DNA from: Phalacrocorax aristotelis
Taxonomy: Eukaryota; Chordata; Aves; Suliformes; Phalacrocoracidae
Assembly (NCBI RefSeq): GCF_949628215.1
Contig: NW_027441250.1
Coordinates: 1-64,000 of the forward strand
Reading direction: 5' to 3'
DNA: 64,000 bases
The notes beneath the pieces are model-generated. The model worked only from the letters and a program-made list of their open reading frames with translations, had not been told where the DNA came from and searched no databases. The position numbers and the translations under genes are program-made. Shown in pieces: positions 7,698-20,466 of this stretch (position 1 is its first letter; each line of letters begins with the position of its first letter).

Positions 7698-10302
7698 GTG
7701 AGTCCTGGGCCACTGGGGCCCCGTTGCCTCTCTTGTGCGTCCTGGGCCCTCCCTGTCTCTCCCCTGGCCCCCTCTCTTTCCTTACCTGCTGCAAAATTTT
7801 TTCGTTTCGTTTTTTTTTTTTTTATGCAGCCCCCCCCCCCCCCCCCCGCACCTTCTTTCTCCATCTCGCTCTGAGTGGCTCCCTGCCTCCCCGTCTTTTC
7901 AGTCCTCCCTCTCTCTGTCCTGTAGCCTGTGGCTACTTGTTCTTTCTCCGCCTCTCTCTGCCTGGCTCTGGCTCCGTTTTTATTTTTTTATTCCTCCTGC
8001 TCTGTCCTGTAGCCTGTCAGTATTTTGTCTTTCTCTGGCCCTCTTGGTCTGACTCCCTGTGTTACCGAAAAACGCGGTAAAATCGGAAACGACTCCTCAA
8101 CGCCAATTTAGTATTAAAGAGCAGGCGTTGTTTATTCACGGCGCCAGACGCACGGGGGATCGCTCCTCCTGGCGTGCGTACCTCACACACCTTTCCCGTA
8201 CAATTTGTAGATCAAAATTTTAGGTATTCATACATAGTCATTATTGTCCTGTGTACTGATCGGTACAAACTTGCTCGTTCCGTATGTAAATTACTGCGCA
8301 GGCTCGGTGGTGGTCCGTGAGTCGGTGGTCGCGATCTCCCCCTGCCAGAATTGCCTTTTGCCTTCTTGGCTCTTAATCTTGGCGGTCTTGGCTAGTTTTC
8401 TCAGTCCGCTCCACGAAACCGCGTTTTGTCATCCTTTTCTGACAGAAGCACGTTGTCTGTTGTTCTGCTGACATTAACGATCGCCTAGTGACTAAAATGC
8501 AGATCGACGGATACACTGATTCGTACGCTCCGTGTTCCCGTAATGGAACACCGTCTCTGGTTGGTTGATTTCATCGCTTTGGTTACACCTGTTCCTGTTG
8601 TTCAGTTTCTTCTTTTTTGGCTTTGTTTGATTCTCTCTGTGATTCCGTTTTTCTCTGCCTCGCTTTTCCCAGCTCCGCGTCCCTCACTTTGAATGCCCGT
8701 GATCCTTCACCAGCTCACTCTCCCTTGGTTGCCATCCCCGTTTCTGAATTCCTCCTGCTTTGCCACGTAGCCCGTGACTTTTTTCTTATTCTCTCTCTGT
8801 CTGCCTCAACGCTCCCGCCGCGCTTTTTAATTCGTCTGCTCTGTACCCTGCTACTGTTCTTGCCTTTCTGAGTTCTTCTCTGTCCAGCTCCCTTTCCCTA
8901 TTCATGAATTCCTGTTCTTCCTGCACCCGCCGCTGTTCCCTGTGACCTCCGTCTCTCTCTGTCCAGCTCCCTGTCCCTAGGTTTTAATTCCTGCCTCTGC
9001 CCGTTGTAGCCCATCTAGATTTTTCTCTTGGCCTCTCTCTCTGTCCGGCTCCCTCTCTCTGTGTTCTAATTCCACGTTCTCTGTCACGTAGACCCGTGCT
9101 ATTTGTTTGTCCTCATCTCTCTCTGTCCAGCTCCTTGCTGCTAAGTTTTATTTCTTCCCTCTCTCTCTGTCTTTGTAGCCCATTGCTGCTGTTGTGTTTT
9201 TGGTTTTGTTTTTGTTTTTTTTCACTTGTTTCTTCGTTTGTCTCTGTCTGCCTCCCAGTGCCTGATCTTTAATTCCTCCTTCCCTGTTGGGCCGCTGTTC
9301 CTTTTTTCCATTCTACGTTGTGTTCTCTTTGGTCTCCTGTTCTTATTCATCGGTTCCCTCCTCGCCGCCCTGTGGCTTGTCCCCATTTTAGTGTTGCCTC
9401 TCTCTCCCTCTCTCTGGCTTCTTGCCCCTGTTTTTAAAATTCCTCCCTCTCTTCTCTCTTCCCTGTCGGCCGTGTGATCGTCAGCCTTTCTCCACCTCTT
9501 TCTGCCCAGCTCTCTGTGTCTATCCATTAATTCTTCCCTCTCTGCCCTGTAGCCTGTAGCTTTTGTCCTTTCTCCATCTTGCTGTCTCTGGCTTCCCCGT
9601 GACCCTGTTTTAGAATTGTTTCTCTCTTCTTTCTGTACGCATTGCGATTCCTTTTGCTCCCCATCTCCCTTTGTTTTGGGTGTTGTTTTGTTGTTGTTTT
9701 TCTGGCTCCCTGTCCCTAATTCTTAATTCTCTGCCTTCTCGTGCTCTGTACCACGTAGCCCCGTGGTTTGTTTTGTGGTGTTCCCTCCCCGGCCCCTTCC
9801 CTCCGTCGTTGGCTGTCTCGGCTCCCTGTCCCCGTGGCTTCATTCTTCCCTTTCTGCCCTGTTCTTGTCGCTTATCTTGTCTGTCTCCATCGCGCTCGGT
9901 CCAGCTTCCTGCCCCTATTCTTCTTTCCTCCCTCGCTGTCGTGCTGCCTGCCCCAGGTTCTTTGTGTGTCTCCAGCCTGCTCCTCTTCCTTCTTTGTTGG
10001 TCTGTGTCCTGCTCTTCCCTCTTTCTGCTGCCTCTCTTCCCCTCTCTCTGCTGCTTTTATCTCCAGCTCCGTCAGGCTCCCTGTCCTTCCCTGGCCGTCC
10101 TGTTCCCTGCCTCGTGCCTTCTCACTACACGCACACACGTCCCCCCCGCCCCGTCCAGCCGGATGCCGCTCTTCTCTTCTCTCTTCCTACTGTCCTGTGC
10201 CTTGCTCCTCACCTTTGGTGGCCTCCCCCTCTGCCCAGCAGCCCGTCGCCCCAGGAGCCAGGCGACAGACGGTCCGTTCCCTGCCAAACCAGGACAAGCG
10301 CG
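7698..10302 (+). repeat. Pyrimidine-rich degenerate satellite, unit 2
   Basis: Interrupted by LTR2. Its distal end, inside unit 3, has a private CGACAGACGG (10262-10271) where other units have CGACGGACGG. Confidence 0.9.
8060..8587 (-). mobile_element. Solo LTR2, unit 2
   Basis: TGTTACC..GGTTACA ends with CCTG on both sides. It has TTGGTTGATTTC near 8562 where most units have TTGGCTGATTTC; unit 3 shares this. Confidence 0.72.
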
Positions 10303-10875
10303 TGCCGTGGCTTAGCCCCAGCTGGCAACTCTGCACCAGGGAGCTGCTTGCTCACTCCACCCTCAGTGGGCTGGGGGAGAGAGCTGGAAGGGTAAGAGTG
10401 AGAAAAATCATGGGTTGAGATCAAGACTGTTTAATAGGTAAAGCAAAAGCTGTGCGTGGAAGCAAAGCAAGGAATTAATTCACTCCTCCTTTTCGGCGGG
10501 CAGGTGTTGAGCCACCTCTGGGAAAGCAGGGCTCTGTCATGTGTAACGGTTACTTAGGGAGAGAAATGCCGTAGCCCCCGCCCCCCAAGGACTCCCCCTT
10601 CTTCCCCCAGCTGCGTGTGCTGAGCATGATGTCAAATGGTATGGAATATCCCTTTGGTCAGTTAGCTGGGAAAGCTTTCCCAGCTGTGTCCTCTCCCAGC
10701 CTACTTGCTGGTGGGGCACTGAGAGAACCAGAAGAGGCCCTGACTGTGGAAGCAGTGCTCAGCAAGAACCAAAACATCTCTACATTATTAACGGTGTTTT
10801 GAGCATAAATCCAAAACGTATCCCTTCCTAGCTACTGTGGAGAAAATGAGCACTATCCCAGCCAACACCAGCTCC
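10303..10875 (-). mobile_element. Solo LTR1, unit 3
   Basis: Same element and position; A at 10423. Confidence 0.75.
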
Positions 10876-12883
10876 GTGCGGCTGCGGCAACGGCGGCCGA
10901 GGTGGCCTTGGGGCAGGGGGGGAGCGTTGGGGACCCTGATCCACGAATGGCTCCTGGGACTTGTTACGTGCGCGCCTGCACAAACACCTGCCCTCTCCTT
11001 TGCCCTCAGGGCTGCGTTTGCGCTGCCTTTGCGTGGGGCAAGGGGCTGTGATGGAGCCCAGGGGAGGAGGTGGTGCACTGTGGGGGTGAGGGGAGGGGGC
11101 CCCCCGTTGCTGCTGCGCCTCAGCTGTGGGCGGGGTCTGGATGGAGGAGCCCCAGGTGTGGGCGGTGGGGCTGACGGTGCCGGCTCCTCCCTGGAAAAGG
11201 GGTGGTGCCCGGCTCCGGGGGGCCAGCGTGAGCCGAGGGCGGAGCGGAGCGGAGCTGTGGCCGAGCGTCAGCGGGCTGCGACTGTAGCGAGGGAGGAGGT
11301 GAGCGGGGGCTGGGTGGTGGAGCGCTGCGTCCCGGGTGAAGCCCCGAGGAGGGCTGCGGCGGGGCAGCGCCGGGTCGGAGCGGGCGGTGGGGAGAGCGAG
11401 ACTGTGCTGAGGGCTCGGTGGGGCTTCCGGGTGCATCGGCGGGAGGGACGGTGGCCCGCAGGGTCCGAGAGCGGGGAGGGCGGGCTGGCGGCGTGCCGGG
11501 AGCTGTGGTGGTGCGCCTGCCGGCTGGCCGTGCGGCCGTGCGGCCGTGTTGTGGCGCAGAGCATGCCGGGAGGTGTAGTCCTTGCGGCGCGCGGCTGCCG
11601 GGCGGCCGTGTTGTGGCGCAGAGCGTGCCGGGAGGTGTAGTCCTTGCGGCGCGCGGCTGCCGTGCGGCCGTGTTGTGGCGCAGAGCGTGCCGGGAGGTGT
11701 AGTCCTTGCGGCGCGCGGCTGCCGGGCGGCCGTGTTGTGGCGCAGAGCGTGCCGGGAGGTGTAGTCCTGGCGCAGTGGCTGCCGGCCCTGTCACGTGGTT
11801 CGCCGGGGCGTGGCGGGAGGCGCGGTCTTCCGGCGCTCGGGTGCCGGGCGGCCGTGCCGCGTACGGTAGGCGCGGTGTATTTTTGGGGTTGGATTCGTGT
11901 TGATTTCTGGGGGCTTCCAGGTGCGGCCGCTCCCCGAGAAGTGGTGAGTTCCCCGGGAGCTGACAGAAGGGAAGAGGGGAAGGAGGAGGACCTTTTCCCC
12001 CTGCCCAGGGCGCAGATGATGGCCGCCTCCCCGGCTCGCCGGAGCTCCCGCTCAGCCTCCCCTGGCCCCCCTTGCCCCGTGCGCCTGCCCCCAGGTCCGG
12101 CACCTCCCCTGCAGCGTGCCGCGTAGCCCTTGGCCGCCCCCAGGCGCTGTCGTGAAGGCAGCGAGCCGGCCCTCAAGCGCACTGGATTCCCCCTCGGCGC
12201 AGGGGCCCGTAGCAGTAGCGCGGGGAAGGGGCGCTGTGTCCGGAAGCCCCTGCGCAAGGAGGGGCTTTGGTCAGGGTCGATCGACGGTAATGACGGTCGC
12301 TGTTTCTTCTTTCCCTCTCCCAGAGACCGTGCTGAGGACGTGGTTGTCTGTCCTTCCCCCGGGGACGCCGTCGACTGCGGCCGTCTCAGGCTTGCGTGGC
12401 TTCTCTCTGCCCGGCTTTGCCATCCTCGCGGCGCCGGGGCGAAAAGGGACACACAGAGCCCTTCCCGGCTGTGGACAGGAGCTGCCTCGGCTGAAGCTGG
12501 AGACGCCGACGAAAGGTAAAGCAGAAGAAACTGAAGGCGCTCTGGCTGCCAGCTGCCTTCCTGCTGCAGGCAAGAGAGAGCCTGTCCCTGCAGGTGAGGG
12601 AGGAAGGATCCCCCTTCATAGTCCGCAGCGGGACAGGCCACCAACGTGCACCGCAGGGTCCGTACGCGTAACCCGGAGTTGGGTACGGGCGTGTAGGGCA
12701 CGAGCGAGCTAGGCTACGTGCCTAGGAAGCCTCATCTCGTAAGAGCGGTAAGACACCCACGTATCCTCTTTAGGTGGAGGTCGGCCTAGAGTCTGGAGCT
12801 GCAGAAGAGGCAGGGAGGAGAGGAGGGGAAAGAAGCATCTGAACGGCTAAATTGTGCCAGCAGCGCTGAGAGCGAGAGTCGCG
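10876..12883 (+). promoter_or_regulatory. CpG-rich promoter-like block, unit 3
   Basis: E-box CACGTG at 11792-11797. It has an extra CCGTGCGG octamer just before the minisatellite. Candidate exons: exon 1 ending 11943 (GAGAAGTG before the donor), 12324-12515, 12570-12593 and 12774-12883. Confidence 0.58.
11561..11767 (-). promoter_or_regulatory. ZNF143-type 62-bp minisatellite, 4 copies (unit 3)
   Basis: Motifs begin at 11561 (CATGC form), 11623, 11685 and 11747 (CGTGC form), exactly 62 bp apart. One spacer reads GCTGCCGTGCGG instead of GCTGCCGGGCGG. Confidence 0.82.
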
Positions 12884-15483
12884 GTGAGTCCTGGGCCACT
12901 GGGGCCCCGTTGCCTCTCTTGTGCGTCCTGGGCCCTCCCTGTCTCTCCCCTGGCCCCCTCTCTTTCCTTACCTGCTGCAAAATTTTTTCGTTTCGTTTTT
13001 TTTTTTTTATGCAGCCCCCCCCCCCCCCGCACCTTCTTTCTCCATCTCGCTCTGAGTGGCTCCCTGCCTCCCCGTCTTTTCAGTCCTCCCTCTCTCTGTC
13101 CTGTAGCCTGTGGCTACTTGTTCTTTCTCCGCCTCTCTCTGCCTGGCTCTGGCTCCGTTTTTATTTTTTTATTCCTCCTGCTCTGTCCTGTAGCCTGTCG
13201 GTATTTTGTCTTTCTCTGGCCCTCTTGGTCTGACTCCCTGTGTTACCGAAAAACGCGGTAAAATCGGAAACGACTCCTCAACGCCAATTTAGTATTAAAG
13301 AGCAGGCGTTGTTTATTCACGGCGCCAGACGCACGGGGGATCGCTCCTCCTGGCGTGCGTACCTCACACACCTTTCCCGTACAATTTGTAGATCAAAATT
13401 TTAGGTATTCATACATAGTCATTATTGTCCTGTGTACTGATCGGTACAAACTTGCTCGTTCCGTATGTAAATTACTGCGCAGGCTCGGTGGTGGTCCGTG
13501 AGTCGGTGGTCGCGATCTCCCCCTGCCAGAATTGCCTTTTGCCTTCTTGGCTCTTAATCTTGGCGGTCTTGGCTAGTTTTCTCAGTCCGCTCCACGAAAC
13601 CGCGTTTTGTCATCCTTTTCTGACAGAAGCACGTTGTCTGTTGTTCTGCTGACATTAACGATCGCCTAGTGACTAAAATGCAGATCGACGGATACACTGA
13701 TTCGTACGCTCCGTGTTCCCGTAATGGAACACCGTCTCTGGTTGGTTGATTTCATCGCTTTGGTTACACCTGTTCCTGTTGTTCAGTTTCTTCTTTTTTG
13801 GCTTTGTTTGATTCTCTCTGTGATTCCGTTTTTCTCTGCCTCGCTTTTCCCAGCTCCGCGTCCCTCACTTTGAATGCCCGTGATCCTTCACCAGCTCACT
13901 CTCCCTTGGTTGCCATCCCCGTTTCTGAATTCCTCCTGCTTTGCCACGTAGCCCGTGACTTTTTTCTTATTCTCTCTCTGTCTGCCTCAACGCTCCCGCC
14001 GCGCTTTTTAATTCGTCTGCTCTGTACCCTGCTACTGTTCTTGCCTTTCTGAGTTCTTCTCTGTCCAGCTTCCTTTCCCTATTCATGAATTCCTGTTCTT
14101 CCTGCACCCGCCGCTGTTCCCTGTGACCTCCGTCTCTCTCTGTCCAGCTCCCTGTCCCTAGGTTTTAATTCCTGCCTCTGCCCGTTGTAGCCCATCTAGA
14201 TTTTTCTCTCGGCCTCTCTCTCTGTCCGGCTCCCTCTCTCTGTGTTCTAATTCCACGTTCTCTGTCACGTAGACCCGTGCTATTTGTTTGTCCTCATCTC
14301 TCTCTGTCCAGCTCCTTGCTGCTAAGTTTTATTTCTTCCCTCTCTCTCTGTCTTTGTAGCCCATTGCTGCTGTTGTGTTTTTGGTTTTGTTTTTGTTTTT
14401 TTTCACTTGTTTCTTCGTTTGTCTCTGTCTGCCTCCCAGTGCCTGATCTTTAATTCCTCCTTCCCTGTTGGGCCGCTGTTCCTTTTTTCCATTCTACGTT
14501 GTGTTCTCTTTGGTCTCCTGTTCTTATTCATCGGTTCCCTCCTCGCCGCCCTGTGGCTTGTCCCCATTTTAGTGTTGCCTCTCTCTCCCTCTCTCTGGCT
14601 TCTTGCCCCTGTTTTTAAAATTCCTCCCTCTCTTCTCTCTTCCCTGTCGGCCGTGTGATCGTCAGCCTTTCTCCACCTCTTTCTGCCCAGCTCTCTGTGT
14701 CTATCCATTAATTCTTCCCTCTCTGCCCTGTAGCCTGTAGCTTTTGTCCTTTCTCCATCTTGCTGTCTCTGGCTTCCCCGTGACCCTGTTTTAGAATTGT
14801 TTCTCTCTTCTTTCTGTACGCATTGCGATTCCTTTTGCTCCCCATCTCCCTTTGTTTTGGGTGTTGTTTTGTTGTTGTTTTTCTGGCTCCCTGTCCCTAA
14901 TTCTTAATTCTCTGCCTTCTCGTGCTCTGTACCACGTAGCCCCGTGGTTTGTTTTGTGGTGTTCCCTCCCCGGCCCCTTCCCTCCGTCGTTGGCTGTCTC
15001 GGCTCCCTGTCCCCGTGGCTTCATTCTTCCCTTTCTGCCCTGTTCTTGTCGCTTATCTTGTCTGTCTCCATCGCGCTCGGTCCAGCTTCCTGCCCCTATT
15101 CTTCTTTCCTCCCTCGCTGTCGTGCTGCCTGCCCCAGGTTCTTTGTGTGTCTCCAGCCTGCTCCTCTTCCTTCTTTGTTGGTCTGTGTCCTGCTCTTCCC
15201 TCTTTCTGCTGCCTCTCTTCCCCTCTCTCTGCTGCTTTTATCTCCAGCTCCGTCAGGCTCCCTGTCCTTCCCTGGCCGTCCTGTTCCCTGCCTCGTGCCT
15301 TCTCACTACACGCACACACGTCCCCCCCGCCCCGTCCAGCCGGATGCCGCTCTTCTCTTCTCTCTTCCTACTGTCCTGTGCCTTGCTCCTCACCTTTGGT
15401 GGCCTCCCCCTCTGCCCAGCAGCCCGTCGCCCCAGGAGCCAGGCGACGGACGGTCCGTTCCCTGCCAAACCAGGACAAGCGCG
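12884..15483 (+). repeat. Pyrimidine-rich degenerate satellite, unit 3
   Basis: Runs of 13 T and 14 C at the homopolymer junction. Private CAGCTTCCTTTCCC near 14067. It is the last unit with TTGCTGCTGTTG; units 4-12 have TTGCTGTTGTTG. Confidence 0.9.
13241..13768 (-). mobile_element. Solo LTR2, unit 3
   Basis: Intact termini and CCTG flanks. It shares the TTGGTTGATTTC variant with unit 2. Confidence 0.72.
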
Positions 15484-16056
15484 TGCCGTGGCTTAGCCCC
15501 AGCTGGCAACTCTGCACCAGGGAGCTGCTTGCTCACTCCACCCTCAGTGGGCTGGGGGAGAGAGCTGGAAGGGTAAGAGTGAGAAAAATCATGGGTTGAG
15601 ATCGAGACTGTTTAATAGGTAAAGCAAAAGCTGTGCGTGGAAGCAAAGCAAGGAATTAATTCACTCCTCCTTTTCGGCGGGCAGGTGTTGAGCCACCTCT
15701 GGGAAAGCAGGGCTCTGTCATGTGTAACGGTTACTTAGGGAGAGAAATGCCGTAGCCCCCGCCCCCCAAGGACTCCCCCTTCTTCCCCCAGCTGCGTGTG
15801 CTGAGCATGATGTCAAATGGTATGGAATATCCCTTTGGTCAGTTAGCTGGGAAAGCTTTCCCAGCTGTGTCCTCTCCCAGCCTACTTGCTGGTGGGGCAC
15901 TGAGAGAACCAGAAGAGGCCCTGACTGTGGAAGCAGTGCTCAGCAAGAACCAAAACATCTCTACATTATTAACGGTGTTTTGAGCATAAATCCAAAACGT
16001 ATCCCTTCCTAGCTACTGTGGAGAAAATGAGCACTATCCCAGCCAACACCAGCTCC
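15484..16056 (-). mobile_element. Solo LTR1, unit 4
   Basis: Same element and position; G at 15604. Confidence 0.75.
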
Positions 16057-17865
16057 GTGCGGCTGCGGCAACGGCGGCCGAGGTGGCCTTGGGGCAGGGG
16101 GGGAGCGTTGGGGACCCTGATCCACGAATGGCTCCTGGGACTTGTTACGTGCGCGCCTGCACAAACACCTGCCCTCTCCTTTGCCCTCAGGGCTGCGTTT
16201 GCGCTGCCTTTGCGTGGGGCAAGGGGCTGTGATGGAGCCCAGGGGAGGAGGTGGTGCACTGTGGGGGTGAGGGGAGGGGGCCCCCCGTTGCTGCTGCGCC
16301 TCAGCTGTGGGCGGGGTCTGGATGGAGGAGCCCCAGGTGCGGGCGGTGGGGCTGACGGTGCCGGCTCCTCCCTGGAAAAGGGGTGGTGCCCGGCTCCGGG
16401 GGGCCAGCGTGAGCCGAGGGCGGAGCGGAGCTGTGGCCGAGCGTCAGCGGGCTGCGACTGTAGCGAGGGAGGAGGTGAGCGGGGGCTGGGTGGTGGAGCG
16501 CTGCGTCCCGGGTGAAGCCCCGAGGAGGGCTGCGGCGGGGCAGCGCCGGGTCGGAGCGGGCGGTGGGGAGAGCGAGGCTGTGCTGAGGGCTCGGTGGGGC
16601 TTCCGGGTGCATCGGCGGGAGGGACGGTGGCCCGCAGGGTCCGAGAGCGGGGAGGGCGGGCTGGCGGCGTGCCGGGAGCTGTGGTGGTGCGCCTGCCGGC
16701 TGGCCGTGCGGCCGTGTTGTGGCGCAGAGCATGCCGGGAGGTGTAGTCCTGGCGCAGTGGCTGTCGGCCCTGTCACGTGGTTCGCCGGGGCGTGGCGGGA
16801 GGCGCGGTCTTCCGGCGCTCGGGTGCCGGGCGGCCGTGCCGCGTACGGTAGGCGCGGTGTATTTTTGGGGTTGGATTCGTGTTGATTTCTGGGGGCTTCC
16901 AGGTGCGGCCGCTCCCCGAGAAGCGGTGAGTTCCCCGGGAGCTGACAGAAGGGAAGAGGGGAAGGAGGAGGACCTTTTCCCCCTGCCCAGGGCGCAGATG
17001 ATGGCCGCCTCCCCGGCTCGCCGGAGCTCCCGCTCAGCCTCCCCTGGCCCCCCTTGCCCCGTGCGCCTGCCCCCAGGTCCGGCACCTCCCCTGCAGCGTG
17101 CCGCGTAGCCCTTGGCCGCCCCCAGGCGCTGTCGTGAAGGCAGCGAGCCGGCCCTCAAGCGCACTGGATTCCCCCTCGGCGCAGGGGCCCGTAGCAGTAG
17201 CGCGGGGAAGGGGCGCTGTGTCCGGAAGCCCCTGCGCAAGGAGGGGCTTTGGTCAGGGTCGATCGACGGTAATGACGGTCGCTGTTTCTTCTTTCCCTCT
17301 CCCAGAGACCGTGCTGAGGACGTGGTTGTCTGTCCTTCCCCCGGGGACGCCGTCGACTGCGGCCGTCTCAGGCTTGCGTGGCTTCTCTCTGCCCGGCTTT
17401 GCCATCCTCGCGGCGCCGGGGCGAAAAGGGACACACAGAGCCCTTCCCGGCTGTGGACAGGAGCTGCCTCGGCTGAAGCTGGAGACGCCGACGAAAGGTA
17501 AAGCAGAAGAAACTGAAGGCGCTCTGGCTGCCAGCTGCCTTCCTGCTGCAGGCAAGAGAGAGCCTGTCCCTGCAGGTGAGGGAGGAAGGATCCCCCTTCA
17601 TAGTCCGCAGCGGGACAGGCCACCAACGTGCACCGCAGGGTCCGTACGCGTAACCCGGAGTTGGGTACGGGCGTGTAGGGCACGAGCGAGCTAGGCTACG
17701 TGCCTAGGAAGCCTCATCTCGTAAGAGCGGTAAGACACCCACGTATCCTCTTTAGGTGGAGGTCGGCCTAGAGTCTGGAGCTGCAGAAGAGGCAGGGAGG
17801 AGAGGAGGGGAAAGAAGCATCTGAACGGCTAAATTGTGCCAGCAGCGCTGAGAGCGAGAGTCGCG
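16057..17865 (+). promoter_or_regulatory. CpG-rich promoter-like block, unit 4
   Basis: Shortened by the loss of minisatellite copies and one GCGGA pentamer. Candidate exons: exon 1 ending 16925, 17306-17497, 17552-17575 and 17756-17865. Confidence 0.58.
16729..16749 (-). promoter_or_regulatory. Single ZNF143-type motif (unit 4)
   Basis: Only one copy, of the CATGC form, which is the better consensus match. It joins directly to the CCTGGCGCAGTGG that follows the last copy in other units. Confidence 0.8.
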
Positions 17866-20466
17866 GTGAGTCCTGGGCCACTGGGGCCCCGTTGCCTCTC
17901 TTGTGCGTCCTGGGCCCTCCCTGTCTCTCCCCTGGCCCCCTCTCTTTCCTTACCTGCTGCAAAATTTTTTCGTTTCGTTTTTTTTTTTTTATGCAGCCCC
18001 CCCCCCCCCCCCGCACCTTCTTTCTCCATCTCGCTCTGAGTGGCTCCCTGCCTCCCCGTCTTTTCAGTCCTCCCTCTCTCTGTCCTGTAGCCTGTGGCTA
18101 CTTGTTCTTTCTCCGCCTCTCTCTGCCTGGCTCTGGCTCCGTTTTTATTTTTTTATTCCTCCTGCTCTGTCCTGTAGCCTGTCGGTATTTTGTCTTTCTC
18201 TGGCCCTCTTGGTCTGACTCCCTGTGTTACCGAAAAACGCGGTAAAATCGGAAACGACTCCTCAACGCCAATTTAGTATTAAAGAGCAGGCGTTGTTTAT
18301 TCACGGCGCCAGACGCACGGGGGATCGCTCCTCCTGGCGTGCGTACCTCACACACCTTTCCCGTACAATTTGTAGATCAAAATTTTAGGTATTCATACAT
18401 AGTCATTATTGTCCTGTGTACTGATCGGTACAAACTTGCTCGTTCCGTATGTAAATTACTGCGCAGGCTCGGTGGTGGTCCGTGAGTCGGTGGTCGCGAT
18501 CTCCCCCTGCCAGAATTGCCTTTTGCCTTCTTGGCTCTTAATCTTGGCGGTCTTGGCTAGTTTTCTCAGTCCGCTCCACGAAACCGCGTTTTGTCATCCT
18601 TTTCTGACAGAAGCACGTTGTCTGTTGTTCTGCTGACATTAACGATCGCCTAGTGACTAAAATCAGATCGACGGATACACTGATTCGTACGCTCCGTGTT
18701 CCCGTAATGGAACACCGTCTCTGGTTGGCTGATTTCATCGCTTTGGTTACACCTGTTCCTGTTGTTCAGTTTCTTCTTTTTTGGCTTTGTTTGATTCTCT
18801 CTGTGATTCCGTTTTTCTCTGCCTCGCTTTTCCCAGCTCCGCGTCCCTCACTTTGAATGCCCGTGATCCTTCACCAGCTCACTCTCCCTTGGTTGCCATC
18901 CCCGTTTCTGAATTCCTCCTGCTTTGCCACGTAGCCCGTGACTTTTTTCTTATTCTCTCTCTGTCTGCCTCAACGCTCCCGCCGCGCTTTTTAATTCGTC
19001 TGCTCTGTACCCTGCTACTGTTCTTGCCTTTCTGAGTTCTTCTCTGTCCAGCTCCCTTTCCCTATTCATGAATTCCTGTTCTTCCTGCACCCGCCGCTGT
19101 TCCCTGTGACCTCCGTCTCTCTCTGTCCAGCTCCCTGTCCCTAGGTTTTAATTCCTGCCTCTGCCCGTTGTAGCCCATCTAGATTTTTCTCTCGGCCTCT
19201 CTCTCTGTCCGGCTCCCTCTCTCTGTGTTCTAATTCCACGTTCTCTGTCACGTAGACCCGTGCTATTTGTTTGTCCTCATCTCTCTCTGTCCAGCTCCTT
19301 GCTGCTAAGTTTTATTTCTTCCCTCTCTCTCTGTCTTTGTAGCCCATTGCTGTTGTTGTGTTTTTGGTTTTGTTTTTGTTTTTTTTCACTTGTTTCTTCG
19401 TTTGTCTCTGTCTGCCTCCCAGTGCCTGATCTTTAATTCCTCCTTCCCTGTTGGGCCGCTGTTCCTTTTTTCCATTCTACGTTGTGTTCTCTTTGGTCTC
19501 CTGTTCTTATTCATCGGTTCCCTCCTCGCCGCCCTGTGGCTTGTCCCCATTTTAGTGTTGCCTCTCTCTCCCTCTCTCTGGCTTCTTGCCCCTGTTTTTA
19601 AAATTCCTCCCTCTCTTCTCTCTTCCCTGTCGGCCGTGTGATCGTCAGCCTTTCTCCACCTCTTTCTGCCCAGCTCTCTGTGTCTATCCATTAATTCTTC
19701 CCTCTCTGCCCTGTAGCCTGTAGCTTTTGTCCTTTCTCCATCTTGCTGTCTCTGGCTTCCCCGTGACCCTGTTTTAGAATTGTTTCTCTCTTCTTTCTGT
19801 ACGCATTGCGATTCCTTTTGCTCCCCATCTCCCTTTGTTTTGGGTGTTGTTTTGTTGTTGTTTTTCTGGCTCCCTGTCCCTAATTCTTAATTCTCTGCCT
19901 TCTCGTGCTCTGTACCACGTAGCCCCGTGGTTTGTTTTGTGGTGTTCCCTCCCCGGCCCCTTCCCTCCGTCGTTGGCTGTCTCGGCTCCCTGTCCCCGTG
20001 GCTTCATTCTTCCCTTTCTGCCCTGTTCTTGTCGCTTATCTTGTCTGTCTCCATCGCGCTCGGTCCAGCTTCCTGCCCCTATTCTTCTTTCCTCCCTCGC
20101 TGTCGTGCTGCCTGCCCCAGGTTCTTTGTGTGTCTCCAGCCTGCTCCTCTTCCTTCTTTGTTGGTCTGTGTCCTGCTCTTCCCTCTTTCTGCTGCCTCTC
20201 TTCCCCTCTCTCTGCTGCTTTTATCTCCAGCTCCGTCAGGCTCCCTGTCCTTCCCTGGCCGTCCTGTTCCCTGCCTCGTGCCTTCTCACTACACGCACAC
20301 ATGTCCCCCCCGCCCCGTCCAGCCGGATGCCGCTCTTCTCTTCTCTCTTCCTACTGTCCTGTGCCTTGCTCCTCACCTTTGGTGGCCTCCCCCTCTGCCC
20401 AGCAGCCCGTCGCCCCAGGAGCCAGGCGACGGACGGTCCGTTCCCTGCCAAACCAGGACAAGCGCG
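17866..20466 (+). repeat. Pyrimidine-rich degenerate satellite, unit 4
   Basis: Interrupted by LTR2. It is the first unit with TTGCTGTTGTTG near 19348. Confidence 0.9.
18225..18751 (-). mobile_element. Solo LTR2, unit 4
   Basis: 527 bp: one G is missing near 18663 (AAAATCAGATC instead of AAAATGCAGATC). Termini and CCTG flanks are intact. Confidence 0.72.

Larger units (their letters stand above)
5053..10168 (+). repeat. Macrosatellite unit 2 (5116 bp)
   Basis: It has three minisatellite copies, the middle one followed by a private TTGTGGCGCGCGGTTGCC variant that it shares only with unit 7. It also has TGTCAGTATT (near 8016), otherwise seen in units 6 and 10-12, and a private CTTGGCC near 9028. 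Confidence 0.97.
10169..15349 (+). repeat. Macrosatellite unit 3 (5181 bp, longest)
   Basis: It has four minisatellite copies, the most in the window. It shares GAGACTGTGC (near 11398) with unit 6 and GTGTGGGCGG with unit 1. From this unit rightwards the sequence reads CGTACGCGTAA and GCCTAGGAAG, not the unit 1-2 forms. Confidence 0.97.
15350..20332 (+). repeat. Macrosatellite unit 4 (4983 bp)
   Basis: It has a single minisatellite motif and one fewer GCGGA pentamer near 16421-16432. Both traits are shared only with unit 5, and the two units have equal length. Confidence 0.97.
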
